In this document: positions 41,963-52,575 of the stretch, piece after piece
Numbering within the stretch: the first letter of the stretch is position 1
Layout: each line of letters starts with the position of its first letter
From: Clostridium beijerinckii
GTDB lineage: Bacteria; Bacillota; Clostridia; Clostridiales; Clostridiaceae
Reading direction: 5' to 3'
NCBI RefSeq assembly: GCF_036699995.1
Contig: NZ_CP144906.1
Location: 5,219,001-5,283,000, forward strand
DNA: 64,000 nucleotides
Made by a program: the position numbers and the translations under genes
The notes under the pieces: generated by a model
What the model saw: only the letters and a program-made list of their open reading frames with translations
Database searches by the model: none
What the model was told of the DNA's origin: nothing

Positions 41963-42012
41963 TCCATATCACCCCACCGTGCTATTCCTTTGATATTTAG
42001 ATTTCTAAAATA

Positions 42013-42078
42013 CTTTTGTAAAGCCCAGCGGAAAATATAGCTTTACAATACTTTCCCGCTGAGCCTAATTTTTTTAAT
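42013..42078. promoter_or_regulatory. Interleaved hairpins between the FHA gene and the SEDS gene
   Basis: Helix A pairs TTGTAAAGC (42016-42024) with GCTTTACAA (42040-42048). Helix B pairs CAGCGG (42026-42031), extended on both sides, with CCGCTG (42056-42061). The arms interleave, so they form either alternatives or a pseudoknot. A T-run follows on the plus strand (42069-42075), although both neighbouring genes are on the minus strand. Confidence 0.5.
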
Positions 42079-42114
42079 AAAAAATGCTTTTAATATTCTC
42101 TTTATTAAAATATC

Positions 42115-42558
42115 TTAAATTAAAATCTTAAAAATTGCTGTACCAATTCTTATCTCATCTTTATTAGACAATTTTGCTTTGCCACTTATCTTATTCTTGT
42201 TTAAGTAGGTACCATTTGTACTATTTAAATCTTCTATAAATAATGCACTATTCCTTATGATAATTCTTGCATGACTTCCAGAAACATGTTGATCACATAA
42301 TACAATAGAATTATCATCTTTTCTTCCTATTGTCAAATCCGATCTAATAGGAATAATAGATCCATCTTTTAAATCTTTGCTACTTCCAGAATTTATAATT
42401 TCTAAGCCATAACTTCCTTTTGCTGCAGTAGGCCTTCTTTTCTTCCCTCCGTTTTTAACATCCCTATACATTATCTTTAGCGCATAGTATATTATTACAT
42501 ACAGTATAATAATAAAAACAATTCCAAAAAAACCAGCAATTATTCTCGAAAAACTCAT
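42115..42558 (-). CDS. Membrane-anchored FHA-domain protein
   Basis: The 147-residue protein has one N-terminal membrane helix (about 7-28), a basic linker (GGKKRRPTAAKG) and a C-terminal FHA domain with TIGRKDDNSIVL, SGSHARI and LNSTNGTYLN, the phospho-threonine-binding loops. FHA proteins dock onto Ser/Thr-kinase targets. The order FHA-SEDS-PBP resembles the fhaB-rodA-pbpA part of the actinobacterial pknB locus, but no kinase or phosphatase gene is adjacent here. GAGGTG precedes the ATG. Confidence 0.9.
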   Translation of the reverse strand: MSFSRIIAGFFGIVFIIILYVIIYYALKIMYRDVKNGGKKRRPTAAKGSYGLEIINSGSSKDLKDGSIIPIRSDLTIGRKDDNSIVLCDQHVSGSHARIIIRNSALFIEDLNSTNGTYLNKNKISGKAKLSNKDEIRIGTAIFKILI

Positions 42559-42925
42559 ATTTTCACCTCAATATTCATTCCTGTATCCATTGTATATGTA
42601 AAATAACTTTCAGAAGCTTATAAGCTGTAATTTACATTTACCTCATTAATGATTATACAATAAAAAAGTAAGTATGACATGCAAAAGTGCCACTTAATTA
42701 ATATATATTATTATATCATCTAGATTATTTTAATATCTACTTATCATATTCTGTCCTATAATGCCCCAATTGTCAATTTTCAATATAATTTCTTCATAAA
42801 AACTTTATTATTTTTAATTTTATGTTATATATATATTGCCAATTAGGCATTATAACTACCAAATTATAGGTTTTAATATTATATAGTTCTAAATATGAGT
42901 ACTCATTCCTTAATATTCATAAGTT
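42559..42925. other. Intergenic region between uvrA and the FHA gene
   Basis: This 367-bp AT-rich gap contains two short perfect palindromes, AGCTTATAAGCT (42615-42626) and ATGAGTACTCAT (42895-42906). I see no gene, no strong terminator after uvrA and no confident promoter. Confidence 0.35.
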
Positions 42926-45751
42926 TTATCTAAGCACATCTTTTAAATATTTACCTGTATAAGATTCTTGAACTTTACATAATTCTTCTGGAGTCCCACA
43001 TTTTATAATGGTTCCTCCCTTATCTCCACCCTCTGGACCTAAATCAATTAAATGATCTGCACATTTGATCATATCTAAATTATGCTCAATTACAACTACA
43101 GTATTTCCTGTTTCAACTAAACTTTGAAGTATTTCTATTAATCTACTAACATCATCTACATGTAATCCTGTTGTTGGCTCATCCAGTATATAGAGAGTTT
43201 TTCCTGTACTTCTCTTTGATAATTCATATGCTAACTTAATTCTTTGAGCTTCTCCTCCTGATAATTGAGTTGAAGGCTGACCTAATCTAATATATCCAAG
43301 TCCTACATCATTTAATGTCCTCAACTTATTCTCAATTCTAGGTATGTTTTCAAAGAATTTTAATGCTTCTTCAACTGTCATTTTTAATACATCATCTATA
43401 TTCTTCCCTTTATACTTTACTTCTAAAGTTTCTCTATTATACCTCTTTCCTTTGCACACTTCACACGGAACATAAACATCTGATAGGAATTGCATTTCTA
43501 TTTTTATTATTCCATCTCCAGAACAAGCTTCACATCTTCCACCTTTTACATTAAAACTAAATCGCCCTTGCTTATATCCCCTCATTTTAGCTTCTGTAGT
43601 TTGTGAAAATAATTCTCTAATTATATCAAATGTACCTGTATAAGTTGCTGGATTAGAACGAGGTGTTCTTCCAATCGGACTTTGGTTTATATCTATTATT
43701 TTATCTATATTTTCATAACCAACTATTTCTTTATGGTTTCCTACTGGATTTTTACTCTTATTTACTAATCTATTTAAACCTTTATAAAGTATTTCATTTA
43801 CTAGAGTACTTTTTCCAGAACCAGAAACTCCTGTAACCATAGTTAAAGTACCAAGAGGAATTGAAACATTTATATTTTTTAAATTATTTTCCTTAGCGCC
43901 TACAATTTTTATTTTTTGTCCATTACCTTTCCTTCTCACTGCCGGAATTTGAATTGATTTTCTTCCAGTTAAATATTGACCTGTTATTGATTTTTCACAT
44001 GCCTTAACTTCATCAAGTGTTCCAGCAACAACTACTTCTCCTCCGTGCTCTCCTGCACCCGGTCCAATATCAACAATATAATCTGCTTCCTTCATAGTAT
44101 CTTCATCGTGTTCTACAACTACTACTGTATTTCCAACATCTCTTAGATTTTTCAAAGTATGTATTAACCTATCATTATCCCTTTGATGCAATCCAATACT
44201 TGGTTCATCTAATATATATAGAACTCCCATAAGTGCTGAACCAATTTGTGTTGCAAGCCTTATTCTTTGTGATTCCCCACCTGATAAGGTTCCAGAATTT
44301 CTTGATAAACTTAAGTAATCTAAACCAACATCTAATAAAAACTGCAATCTATTTTTAATCTCTTTTATAATCTGCTCACTTATAAGTTTATTTTTTTCTG
44401 AAAATTCCACTCCATTTATAAACTCAAGTTCTTCTTTTATTGACATACTTGTAAATTCATATATATTTTTTCCACCAACAGTAACTGCTAGCACTTCTTT
44501 TTTTAACCTAGCGCCTTTACATTTTGGGCATGAATCATTGCTCATGTATTGCTCTATTTCACCCTTTATAAGATCTGAATTACTCTCTCTATACCTTCTG
44601 CTTAATGCATTAATTTCCCCTTCAAATGCATAACTATAAATAGCTTTAACTCCATCTTTCACATATTCAATTTTAAGTTTTTTCCCACCTGTTCCATACA
44701 ACAATAAATCAACATGTTCTTTATCCAAATCTTTTATAGGCTTGCTTAAATCTAATCCATACTCTTTAGTTAGAGCCTGAAGTATTGCATATGTCCAAGA
44801 ATCTTCTTTTAGTCTTCCACTTCCCCAGCTTGCTATAGCTCCTTCCATAACACTTAGCTCTCTATTAGGTATAACAAGCTTTTCGTCTATCTCCATAAGA
44901 CTTCCAAGCCCATCACAATGATCGCACTTTCCATATGGAGCATTAAATGAAAATAATCTAGGCGATAGCTCATCAATACTTATTCCACAATCTGGGCAAG
45001 CAAAATTTTCGCTAAATAAAGTTTCTTCTCCTCCAATAACGCTAATTATAACTAATCCTTCGCCCATCTTTAAAGACGCTTCTACAGATTCTGTAAGTCT
45101 ACCTTCAATCCCTTCCTTTATGACAATTCTATCAATAACAGCTTCAATATTATGCTTTTTATTTTTATCTAACTTTACTTCCTCTTCAGTTAAGTCATAG
45201 ATTTCCCCATCAATCCTTGCTCTAACAAAGCCGCTCTTCTTTATATGTTCTAATATCTTTTCATGAGTTCCTTTTCTCCCTTTAACTACAGGTGATAATA
45301 CTTGAAGTTTAGATCTATCTCCATAACCCATAATTTTATCAACAATCTGATCAACAGATTGTTTAGTAATTTCTTTACCGCACTTTGGACAGTGAGGAAT
45401 TCCTACTCTTGCATATAATAATCTCAAATAATCATATATTTCAGTTATTGTTCCAACTGTTGATCTTGGATTTTTACTTGTAGTCTTTTGATCTATTGAT
45501 ATTGCCGGTGATAATCCTTCTATATATTCTACATTCGGTTTATCCATTTGTCCTAAAAATTGCCGTGCATAAGAAGATAAAGATTCCACATATCTTCTTT
45601 GCCCTTCAGCATATAATGTATCAAAGGCCAATGATGACTTACCTGAGCCTGATAATCCTGTAAGTACAACTAATTTATCTCTCGGTATTTCTAAACTTAC
45701 ATTCTTTAAATTATTAACTTTCGCACCTTTTATTACTATCTTATCGTTCAT
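42926..45751 (-). CDS. uvrA: Excinuclease ABC subunit A
   Basis: UvrA is the DNA-damage sensor that loads UvrB. The 941 residues carry two ABC ATPase halves, each with Walker A ([12 protein letters not shown] and [12 protein letters not shown]), signature (SGGESQR and SGGEAQR) and Walker B ([16 protein letters not shown]), and zinc-finger cysteines ([34 protein letters not shown]). AGGAGG precedes the ATG. It follows uvrB by 76 bp and probably shares its LexA-controlled promoter. Confidence 0.97.
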   Translation of the reverse strand: MNDKIVIKGAKVNNLKNVSLEIPRDKLVVLTGLSGSGKSSLAFDTLYAEGQRRYVESLSSYARQFLGQMDKPNVEYIEGLSPAISIDQKTTSKNPRSTVGTITEIYDYLRLLYARVGIPHCPKCGKEITKQSVDQIVDKIMGYGDRSKLQVLSPVVKGRKGTHEKILEHIKKSGFVRARIDGEIYDLTEEEVKLDKNKKHNIEAVIDRIVIKEGIEGRLTESVEASLKMGEGLVIISVIGGEETLFSENFACPDCGISIDELSPRLFSFNAPYGKCDHCDGLGSLMEIDEKLVIPNRELSVMEGAIASWGSGRLKEDSWTYAILQALTKEYGLDLSKPIKDLDKEHVDLLLYGTGGKKLKIEYVKDGVKAIYSYAFEGEINALSRRYRESNSDLIKGEIEQYMSNDSCPKCKGARLKKEVLAVTVGGKNIYEFTSMSIKEELEFINGVEFSEKNKLISEQIIKEIKNRLQFLLDVGLDYLSLSRNSGTLSGGESQRIRLATQIGSALMGVLYILDEPSIGLHQRDNDRLIHTLKNLRDVGNTVVVVEHDEDTMKEADYIVDIGPGAGEHGGEVVVAGTLDEVKACEKSITGQYLTGRKSIQIPAVRRKGNGQKIKIVGAKENNLKNINVSIPLGTLTMVTGVSGSGKSTLVNEILYKGLNRLVNKSKNPVGNHKEIVGYENIDKIIDINQSPIGRTPRSNPATYTGTFDIIRELFSQTTEAKMRGYKQGRFSFNVKGGRCEACSGDGIIKIEMQFLSDVYVPCEVCKGKRYNRETLEVKYKGKNIDDVLKMTVEEALKFFENIPRIENKLRTLNDVGLGYIRLGQPSTQLSGGEAQRIKLAYELSKRSTGKTLYILDEPTTGLHVDDVSRLIEILQSLVETGNTVVVIEHNLDMIKCADHLIDLGPEGGDKGGTIIKCGTPEELCKVQESYTGKYLKDVLR

Positions 45752-45827
45752 TAAACTAACCTCCTACTTAATGGACAATACATAATTCATAGTTTTATGC
45801 AATATATCATATATTGATTATTGCCCA

Positions 45828-47801
45828 TTACTTTCCATCCTTAATTTCATTAATAATATCTCTAAGCTCAGCTGCTCTTTCGAATTGAAGATTTTTTGCC
45901 GCTAAAAGCATTTCTTCTGTAAGATCCTTAATTAACTTATCTTTTTCTTTCTTAGTAAGTTTTTTCTTATCCGCAGCTTTATATTCTTCGACTTCTTCTG
46001 AAACCTTTGTTGCTTCTATAATATCTCTTACATCTTTAATTATTGTTGTTGGTACTATTCCGTGTCTCTCATTATAATCTTTTTGTATAGCTCTTCTTCT
46101 TTCCGTTTCCTTCATTGCTTTATCCATAGACTTTGTTATATTGTCAGCATACATTATAACCTTGCTTTCTGAATTTCTAGCCGCTCTTCCTATTGTTTGT
46201 ATTAATGATGTTTCTGATCTTAAAAATCCTTCTTTATCGGCGTCTAAAATTGCAACTAAAGCTACCTCTGGTATATCTAATCCTTCTCTTAAAAGATTTA
46301 TTCCTACAAGTACATCATACTCACCAAGCCTCAAATCTCTTATTATTTTCATTCTTTCTATCGTATCAATATCTGAATGCATATAAGTTGTTTTAACACC
46401 AAGTTCTATTAAATATTTAGTTAAATCTTCTGCCATACGCTTGGTTAATGTAGTTATTAATATTCTAAATCCACACTCTATCGTTTTATTAATCTCTCCA
46501 TATAAATCATCAATTTGTCCTTTAATAGGCCTTATAATGATTTCTGGATCTAACAATCCTGTAGGTCTTATGATTTGTTCAGCGATTTCTTCAGAATTAT
46601 CTATTTCATAAGCCGATGGAGTAGCACTTACAAACACTACTTGATTAATTTTCTTTTCAAATTCCTCAAATTTTAGCGGTCTATTATCATATGCACAAGG
46701 TAATCTAAATCCATAGTCTACCAATGTATTTTTTCTTGATCTATCTCCTGCATACATTGCTCTAACCTGAGGTAATGTTACGTGGCTCTCATCTATAAAC
46801 ATAAGAAAATCTTCCGGAAAATAATCTATTAATGTTTTAGGTGGTGTTCCTGAAGCTCTACCATCTAATATTCTAGAATAATTCTCAATCCCACTACAAT
46901 ATCCCATTTCTTTTATCATCTCAATATCAAAGTTAGTTCTTTGCCTTAATCTTTGAGCTTCTAAAAGTTTATCCTGAGCATTAAGTTCTCTAAGCCTCTC
47001 CTCTAATTCTCCTTCAATTATGCCAATTGCTTTATCAACAGTCTCTCTAGATGTTGCAAAGTGGGATGCTGGAGTTATGGCTACATGATTTCTTTCTCCT
47101 AGTATACTTCCTGTTAATACATCAAATTCTCTTATTCTATCAATTTCATCTCCAAAAAATTCAATTCTAATCCCTTTATTTGAATACGAAGCAGGAATTA
47201 TATCTAAAGAATCTCCTCTAACTCTAAAAGTTCCTCTTGAAAAATCTATATCATTTCTTTCATATTGAATTTCTATGAGTTTCTTTATAACCTCATCTCT
47301 CTCTTTTTCCATTCCAGTTCTAAGACTTATAGTCAACTTTTTATATTCATCTGGATTACCTAGCCCGTATATGCAGGAAACAGATGCGACAATTATTACA
47401 TCCCTTCTTTCAAAAAGAGCTGAAGTAGCTGAATGCCTTAATTTATCTATTTCATCATTAATTGATGCATCTTTTTCTATAAATGTATCTGTTTGAGGCA
47501 CATATGCTTCTGGTTGATAATAGTCATAATAAGATACAAAGTATTCTACTATATTATCAGGAAAGAACTCCTTAAATTCCGAACATAATTGCGCTGCTAA
47601 AGTTTTATTATGAGCTAATATTATAGTAGGTCTTTGTAATTTTTCTATAACATTTGCCATAGTAAATGTTTTTCCTGAACCTGTTACTCCAAGCAAAGTT
47701 TGACCTCTATTATTGCTTTTTATGGAATTGACTAATTTATCGATTGCTTGTGGTTGATCCCCTGTAGGTTTAAATCTCGATTGTATTTTAAATTCTCCCA
47801 T
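45828..47801 (-). CDS. uvrB: Excinuclease ABC subunit B
   Basis: UvrB is the helicase-like damage-verification subunit. The 657 residues contain Walker A ([12 protein letters not shown]), the beta-hairpin region ([12 protein letters not shown]), DESH box (IDESHVT), helicase motifs V-VI ([22 protein letters not shown]) and the C-terminal UVR motif ([17 protein letters not shown]) that contacts UvrC. The longer frame starts at 47828, but that codon lies inside the LexA box; GGAGG supports the ATG at 47801. A sigma-A promoter and LexA site lie just upstream. Confidence 0.97.
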   Translation of the reverse strand: MGEFKIQSRFKPTGDQPQAIDKLVNSIKSNNRGQTLLGVTGSGKTFTMANVIEKLQRPTIILAHNKTLAAQLCSEFKEFFPDNIVEYFVSYYDYYQPEAYVPQTDTFIEKDASINDEIDKLRHSATSALFERRDVIIVASVSCIYGLGNPDEYKKLTISLRTGMEKERDEVIKKLIEIQYERNDIDFSRGTFRVRGDSLDIIPASYSNKGIRIEFFGDEIDRIREFDVLTGSILGERNHVAITPASHFATSRETVDKAIGIIEGELEERLRELNAQDKLLEAQRLRQRTNFDIEMIKEMGYCSGIENYSRILDGRASGTPPKTLIDYFPEDFLMFIDESHVTLPQVRAMYAGDRSRKNTLVDYGFRLPCAYDNRPLKFEEFEKKINQVVFVSATPSAYEIDNSEEIAEQIIRPTGLLDPEIIIRPIKGQIDDLYGEINKTIECGFRILITTLTKRMAEDLTKYLIELGVKTTYMHSDIDTIERMKIIRDLRLGEYDVLVGINLLREGLDIPEVALVAILDADKEGFLRSETSLIQTIGRAARNSESKVIMYADNITKSMDKAMKETERRRAIQKDYNERHGIVPTTIIKDVRDIIEATKVSEEVEEYKAADKKKLTKKEKDKLIKDLTEEMLLAAKNLQFERAAELRDIINEIKDGK

Positions 47802-47817
47802 TATATTACCTCCGATC

Positions 47818-47831
47818 CGAACAGACATTCG
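47818..47831. promoter_or_regulatory. LexA (SOS) box of uvrBA
   Basis: CGAACAGACATTCG matches the Gram-positive LexA consensus CGAAC-N4-GTTCG with one mismatch. It lies between the -10 box and the uvrB start, roughly +6 to +19 of the expected transcript, a classic repressor position. Confidence 0.8.
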
Positions 47832-47843
47832 TATTATATGTCT

Positions 47844-47872
47844 ATTTTACTTTTCCTTAAGTATTAAGTCAA
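47844..47872 (-). promoter_or_regulatory. Sigma-A promoter of uvrBA
   Basis: On the minus strand TTGACT (47867-47872) and TAAAAT (47844-47849) are separated by exactly 17 bp; the expected start lies next to the LexA box. Confidence 0.75.
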
Positions 47873-48044
47873 TAAATTATCCTATTTATTTTAAATGCTT
47901 GCTCATGCCTTTAATACTCTCCATATATCTAAAATATTATAATTATTAGATGTTTACTTTATTTAAATCAGTTGCAATTAAAATTATTTATTAAAAAAAT
48001 AAAATTTATCTTAAATATCTCTCAAATAAAAATATTATTATTAG

Positions 48045-48070
48045 CTAAAGAAAAAAGTGGCCAAGCCACC
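48045..48070 (-). terminator. Terminator after minJ
   Basis: On the minus strand GTGGC-TTG-GCCAC (48057-48069) with flanking A/T pairs is followed by TTTTTTCTTT. It begins just beyond the minJ stop and isolates uvrBA from the division cluster. Confidence 0.65.
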
Positions 48071-48076
48071 TTCTAA

Positions 48077-49447
48077 TTACATTTTATTATCTTTATTCTT
48101 AACATCCTTATCATGTTTTCCATCATTCTCTTTTTCTATTTTATATTCAACTTTATTTTTAGAACCCTTTTCGGAACCCTTTAATGAATTCAAAACATTT
48201 TTAAAATTTCCTCCATCGACTGGCACAATATCTTCCTTGCTTACATTTCTAGGCACTACCAAAATTCCAAGCCTAGTGTTTTTATTATGTCTAAATTGAA
48301 TATCTTTTACCATTCCATGAGAATCCTTTATCTTTAAAACTGCATTATATAAGTTTTCCTTTAAAATAGAATAAACTTCCGCTTCGGAATTAATTTTTTT
48401 ACCGTTCACTGATAAAATTTTACTTTGAATATCAACTCCAAATTCCCGCATCCTAGAATCCGCTGACATTTCTAAAACTACCAGCCCTTCTTCATCACTA
48501 ACAAACTTAGCCACTTGCTTTTTCTCTCGATCTGCCTGAAGCTTAAGCATTAATTCGTGCGCTGTTGGCATGAAAATCACAACAAATATTTCACCAATAA
48601 TTCCAAACCTAGAAATTTGAGCTGAAACTATTAGAATAATTCCATAAGCTAGTATGTGTACTCCTGAAGATATAGCTTTTTCTCTTTTACTTTTTGTAAA
48701 TGTAATTGATGAATAACCTAATACCATATAAAAAGGAACTATAGAAATAATACTTCCAGCTATTAAGGCGAGTCCATATGGTAATTTAATTAATGGCCAC
48801 CAATCTGGATTAGATATAGATTCTGTCATATAACTCAACATCGAATTATTCCAATTCATAGCAATAATTATTGCTATTGGCAATGCCCAATATCTTTTTA
48901 ATGCATATCCACCTAAAATTTTATTATCTCTATTTGTAAATACAGGTACAGCTCCTCTATCTCCATCGACAATTACTAATATCCCTTCAATAACATGGAA
49001 TACTCCTATAAGAATTGCTAAATAAAATATATTTAGATCAAAAACTCCTAAACTATAAGGAATGAATATATTAATCAATTTAATTATAATTACTATACCA
49101 CCTAGAATTGCTCCCGAATAAGAAAAGCATATTAACCTTGGTCTTATAAGCATTAATAATATTGATATAACAAACAAATACGATATTCCAGAATTTTCAC
49201 TAAAAACTACACCTAAACTTGTAAGTATTATGCTTCCTATAATTCCACCTATAATTCCTAAAACAAGTTGAGATAGTGTAAGTTCAATAGATGAATTTAC
49301 ACTACCTCCTAAAATTATTTTTTGCATAGTTACTACTTTTTTGTTCTTTGAATGTAGTATCATTATTAAGAGTATTAATAAGAATACTAATGGAGGGGTT
49401 ACTATAGCGCCAGATACGCTCCGTAGCGTATATATAAATAAACCCAT
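48077..49447 (-). CDS. minJ: MinJ-like polytopic PDZ protein
   Basis: The 456-residue protein has about eight membrane segments (to about residue 310), then a cytoplasmic PDZ-like domain (about 320-410; VVLEMSADSRMREFGVDIQSKILSVNG region) and a Lys/Asp/Glu-rich tail. Its position, after ftsE-ftsX-ctpB and before uvrB-uvrA, matches the Bacillus minJ (yvjD) neighbourhood, where MinJ links DivIVA to MinD at poles and septa. The assignment rests on architecture plus synteny; a more general PDZ membrane scaffold is possible. GGGAGGG precedes the ATG, 11 bp after ctpB. Confidence 0.75.
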   Translation of the reverse strand: MGLFIYTLRSVSGAIVTPPLVFLLILLIMILHSKNKKVVTMQKIILGGSVNSSIELTLSQLVLGIIGGIIGSIILTSLGVVFSENSGISYLFVISILLMLIRPRLICFSYSGAILGGIVIIIKLINIFIPYSLGVFDLNIFYLAILIGVFHVIEGILVIVDGDRGAVPVFTNRDNKILGGYALKRYWALPIAIIIAMNWNNSMLSYMTESISNPDWWPLIKLPYGLALIAGSIISIVPFYMVLGYSSITFTKSKREKAISSGVHILAYGIILIVSAQISRFGIIGEIFVVIFMPTAHELMLKLQADREKKQVAKFVSDEEGLVVLEMSADSRMREFGVDIQSKILSVNGKKINSEAEVYSILKENLYNAVLKIKDSHGMVKDIQFRHNKNTRLGILVVPRNVSKEDIVPVDGGNFKNVLNSLKGSEKGSKNKVEYKIEKENDGKHDKDVKNKDNKM

Positions 49448-49458
49448 TTAATCCCTCC

Positions 49459-50721
49459 CTATTGAATCTTTTCTCCTATTTTTTCAACCGCTGTCTTTAG
49501 CTGCTCATCAGCATTTTTATCATAGCTCTTTTCATCAATACCAACAGGCGTTGTAACATCGAAATCTGGGGCTATTCCTTTTTTATGAATATTCTCTCCA
49601 TTCGGAGTATAGTATTTAGAAATAGTTACTTTAAGTCCACCGATATTATCATCAAATTTAACTGTTTGCTGAACTATACCTTTCCCAAAAGTAGTTTTCC
49701 CAACAATTGTTGCTGCTCCATAATCTCTTAAAGCCCCTGTAACAACTTCTGATGCACTAGCGCTATTTTCATTAACTAGTAATACCAATGGCATGCCTTC
49801 AGCATCTCCACCAATTGATAATGAATCATTTCTGTTTTCATATTTATCAATTGTGTAAGTTATTATCTTTCCTTTCGGAATAAACTGTGATGCAACACCT
49901 ACTGCTTCTGTTAATAGCCCGCCAGGATTTTCTCTCAGATCTACTATCAAGCCTTTCATCCCTTGAGATTTCAATTCATCAATGGTGTTTTTGAAATCTT
50001 CTGCCGTATTTTCATTCATGAAAGTTTTTATACGAATATACCCTATTGAAGAATCTAGCATATTCCCGCTTACTGATTCAATCTTTACTTTTTCAGGTGT
50101 TACATTAACATCAAATTCATCAGTATCTGCTCTCTTAATAGTCAGTTTTAACTCTGAATTATTTGCCTCTGCAATCATAGACGTTGCTTTTTTTAAATCG
50201 TCACCAGACACATCGATATCATTTATCTTTTCTATTATATCATTTTCCTGTAGTCCAGCCCTATCAGCAGGTGCTCCTTTAACAGTATCTAAAATTGTTA
50301 CCTGTTTATCTTTTAACGTTACAGTAACACCTATTCCCGTCATACTTCCACTACTTTGTTTCATTAAATCATCAAATTCGCTTTGATTCATAAATACGGT
50401 ATATTGATCATTTAAGGCATTAGTCATTCCCTTAATCGCTCCTTCTAAAAGAGCATTATCATCAATTTCACCATCAAACTTTTCAATTAATTTATCTCTC
50501 ACTGTAAAAAGTGCTGAATATTTACTCTTATCATTTATCTGCGAAGCTGTACTCTTGACTTCTGGCGATGTTCTTACTAGAAATATCCCTTTAGTAGCAA
50601 TATAGTTTCCTCCTAAAAAGGATACACATATAAGAAATATTATAAAGATTACTGTTGGTACTAAAAGTATTTTTCTATTTTGCCTTCTATTTGCAAATAT
50701 GTATTTTCTTGATTCCTTCAC
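49459..50721 (-). CDS. ctpB: S41 carboxy-terminal processing peptidase (CtpB-like)
   Basis: The 420-residue protease has an N-terminal membrane anchor (about 19-40), a PDZ domain (about 125-200; GIGVTV and APADRAGLQENDII) and a tail-specific protease domain with catalytic S322 (NSASASEV) and K347 (TTFGKGIVQQ). In Bacillus, CtpB cleaves SpoIVFA to trigger sigma-K processing during sporulation; other members process envelope proteins. The start is a GTG (50721) with AAAGGGAG upstream. It stands between ftsX and minJ as in Bacillus. Confidence 0.92.
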   Translation of the reverse strand: MKESRKYIFANRRQNRKILLVPTVIFIIFLICVSFLGGNYIATKGIFLVRTSPEVKSTASQINDKSKYSALFTVRDKLIEKFDGEIDDNALLEGAIKGMTNALNDQYTVFMNQSEFDDLMKQSSGSMTGIGVTVTLKDKQVTILDTVKGAPADRAGLQENDIIEKINDIDVSGDDLKKATSMIAEANNSELKLTIKRADTDEFDVNVTPEKVKIESVSGNMLDSSIGYIRIKTFMNENTAEDFKNTIDELKSQGMKGLIVDLRENPGGLLTEAVGVASQFIPKGKIITYTIDKYENRNDSLSIGGDAEGMPLVLLVNENSASASEVVTGALRDYGAATIVGKTTFGKGIVQQTVKFDDNIGGLKVTISKYYTPNGENIHKKGIAPDFDVTTPVGIDEKSYDKNADEQLKTAVEKIGEKIQ

Positions 50722-50882
50722 CTATAAAGACTCCCTTTCATATGCATCATACATATAATCCCAATATATATCTTTATAGATTAAAGTGGATTATATTGTA
50801 AAGTTTTTCTCAAGATTTCATAGTATAAAATACTATTTTTCTTTATTCCTATTTTTATTATATTTACACTTATTTGCAAAAA

Positions 50883-51773
50883 TTATACCACTAAAAATTT
50901 CCTTAATGAAATTATACTAGCAATTCCACCAACTATAATACCACCAAGCATAAATTGCCATAATAGAGTTGAGAATATAAATGTTGCTGGTACAAGGCTT
51001 ACAAATACCAATTGTGAAGCAATCCACCTAACTAGTCCATTATATGCTGCAAATAAAGCTCCACATGCTAATGTTGCTCCAATAAACCCTATTACCATTC
51101 CCTCTATTACAAATGGCCATCTAATGAACCAATCAGTAGCCCCTACAAATTTCATAATTCCAACTTCTCTTCTTCTTGAATATACAGTTAGTTTTGTAGT
51201 ATTCATTATTAAGAATATTGAAACACCTACTAATATTATAAACAATCCAAAACCAACTATTTTTACACCATTTACTATTCCTACAATCTTGTCTACTAAT
51301 TCTTGTTGATCACCTATAGTCTCAACACCTTCGAAATCTTTTATTCCTTCGCTTACAGCTGATGCATATTCTGGAGATTCCAATTTAACTGTAAATGATG
51401 CTGAAAAAGGATTATTTTGCAATGTATATCCTTTTAGTAATCCTTCATTTTCATTCGTAGTACTTTGAAAATTCTTGTACTCTTCTTCTTTTGATTGGTA
51501 AATTACATCTTTAACGCCTTCAATTTCTCGTAATTTTATTTCTATTTCCCTTTGATCAATAAGTTTTATATCATCCTTAAGAAATATTTTTAGTTCTACT
51601 TTATTCTGAACAGTATTTATTCCTTTGTTTATATTATTAGCAACTAATACGAATATTCCCAAAACAAAGAAAGTTATAAGAACAGTAATTACTGAAGCAA
51701 TACTAATAGTCTTATTTCTCTTTAAGCTTGTAAATGCATCCTTAATAAAATGTGCAATAGTATTAATTTTCAT
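50883..51773 (-). CDS. ftsX: Cell-division ABC transporter permease FtsX
   Basis: The 296-residue protein has four membrane helices (about 22-45, 170-195, 220-245, 265-290) with a large extracellular loop between the first two, the FtsX pattern. With FtsE it activates peptidoglycan hydrolases at the cell surface; in Bacillus it also affects entry into sporulation. GAGGT supports the ATG at 51773 rather than the longer frame from 51821; it overlaps the end of ftsE by 11 bp, indicating coupling. Confidence 0.94.
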   Translation of the reverse strand: MKINTIAHFIKDAFTSLKRNKTISIASVITVLITFFVLGIFVLVANNINKGINTVQNKVELKIFLKDDIKLIDQREIEIKLREIEGVKDVIYQSKEEEYKNFQSTTNENEGLLKGYTLQNNPFSASFTVKLESPEYASAVSEGIKDFEGVETIGDQQELVDKIVGIVNGVKIVGFGLFIILVGVSIFLIMNTTKLTVYSRRREVGIMKFVGATDWFIRWPFVIEGMVIGFIGATLACGALFAAYNGLVRWIASQLVFVSLVPATFIFSTLLWQFMLGGIIVGGIASIISLRKFLVV

Positions 51774-52449
51774 CTTCGTACTTACCTCTTTTCTCGTCTC
51801 TAACGATTTCTCCCTTTTCAATAGCTATAACTCTTTTTTTCATATAGTCAACAATTTCCTTTGCGTGTGTAGCCATAAGAACTGTAGTTCCAGACTTGTT
51901 TATATCCTCAAGTAATGACATTATTTCTCTCGCTGTATCTGGATCTAAGTTACCAGTAGGTTCATCAGCAATCAAAACAGATGGATTATTAACTAGTGCC
52001 CTTGCTAAAGAAACTCTCTGTTGTTCTCCTCCTGATAATTCATTAGGAAACATCTTATATTTATGAGATAATCCAACTAACGACAATACCATTGGAACTC
52101 TTCTTCTTATATCTTTTTGAGATGCTTCTACTACTCTCATAGCAAATGCAACATTTTCATATACGTTAAGAGTTGGTATCAATCTGAAATCTTGGAATAC
52201 CATTCCTATCTTTCTTCTGTAATAAGGTATTTGCTGCCTAGTAATAGTTGATAAATCTTTATCTCCTATTAATATTTTTCCGTTGGTTGGTTCAATTTCC
52301 TTTAAAAGCATTTTTATAAAAGTAGATTTCCCAGATCCACTTGGTCCTACTAAAAATACAAATTCTCCTGCTTCTATCTCAACATTAATATCTGACAAGG
52401 CTTTTACATTATTATTGTAAATTTTAGATACTCCTCTAAACTCGATCAT
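51763..52449 (-). CDS. ftsE: Cell-division ATP-binding protein FtsE
   Basis: The 228-residue ABC ATPase has Walker A (GPSGSGKSTF), the Q loop, the signature LSGGEQQR, Walker B (VLIADEPTGNLD) and the H-loop (MATHAKE). It energises FtsX. The frame can begin at a TTG (52455), but AAGGAG lies 9 nt before the ATG at 52449. It is first in the ftsE-ftsX-ctpB-minJ cluster. Confidence 0.95.
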   Translation of the reverse strand: MIEFRGVSKIYNNNVKALSDINVEIEAGEFVFLVGPSGSGKSTFIKMLLKEIEPTNGKILIGDKDLSTITRQQIPYYRRKIGMVFQDFRLIPTLNVYENVAFAMRVVEASQKDIRRRVPMVLSLVGLSHKYKMFPNELSGGEQQRVSLARALVNNPSVLIADEPTGNLDPDTAREIMSLLEDINKSGTTVLMATHAKEIVDYMKKRVIAIEKGEIVRDEKRGKYEDEN

Positions 52450-52575
52450 ACTCAAACACTCCTTCTTTATTGTATATTCCGCAAATTAATTGCAAAACCT
52501 ACAAAATTAATTATAACATAAGAATACTTTCTAATGTTATACAATTTTATTAAATTTGGAGCCATTTGTTGGTAA

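Noticed and set aside
42895..42906. Palindrome ATGAGTACTCAT after uvrA as terminator or operator
   Set aside because: It is only 12 bp with no loop or T-run, and short palindromes are expected in AT-rich DNA.
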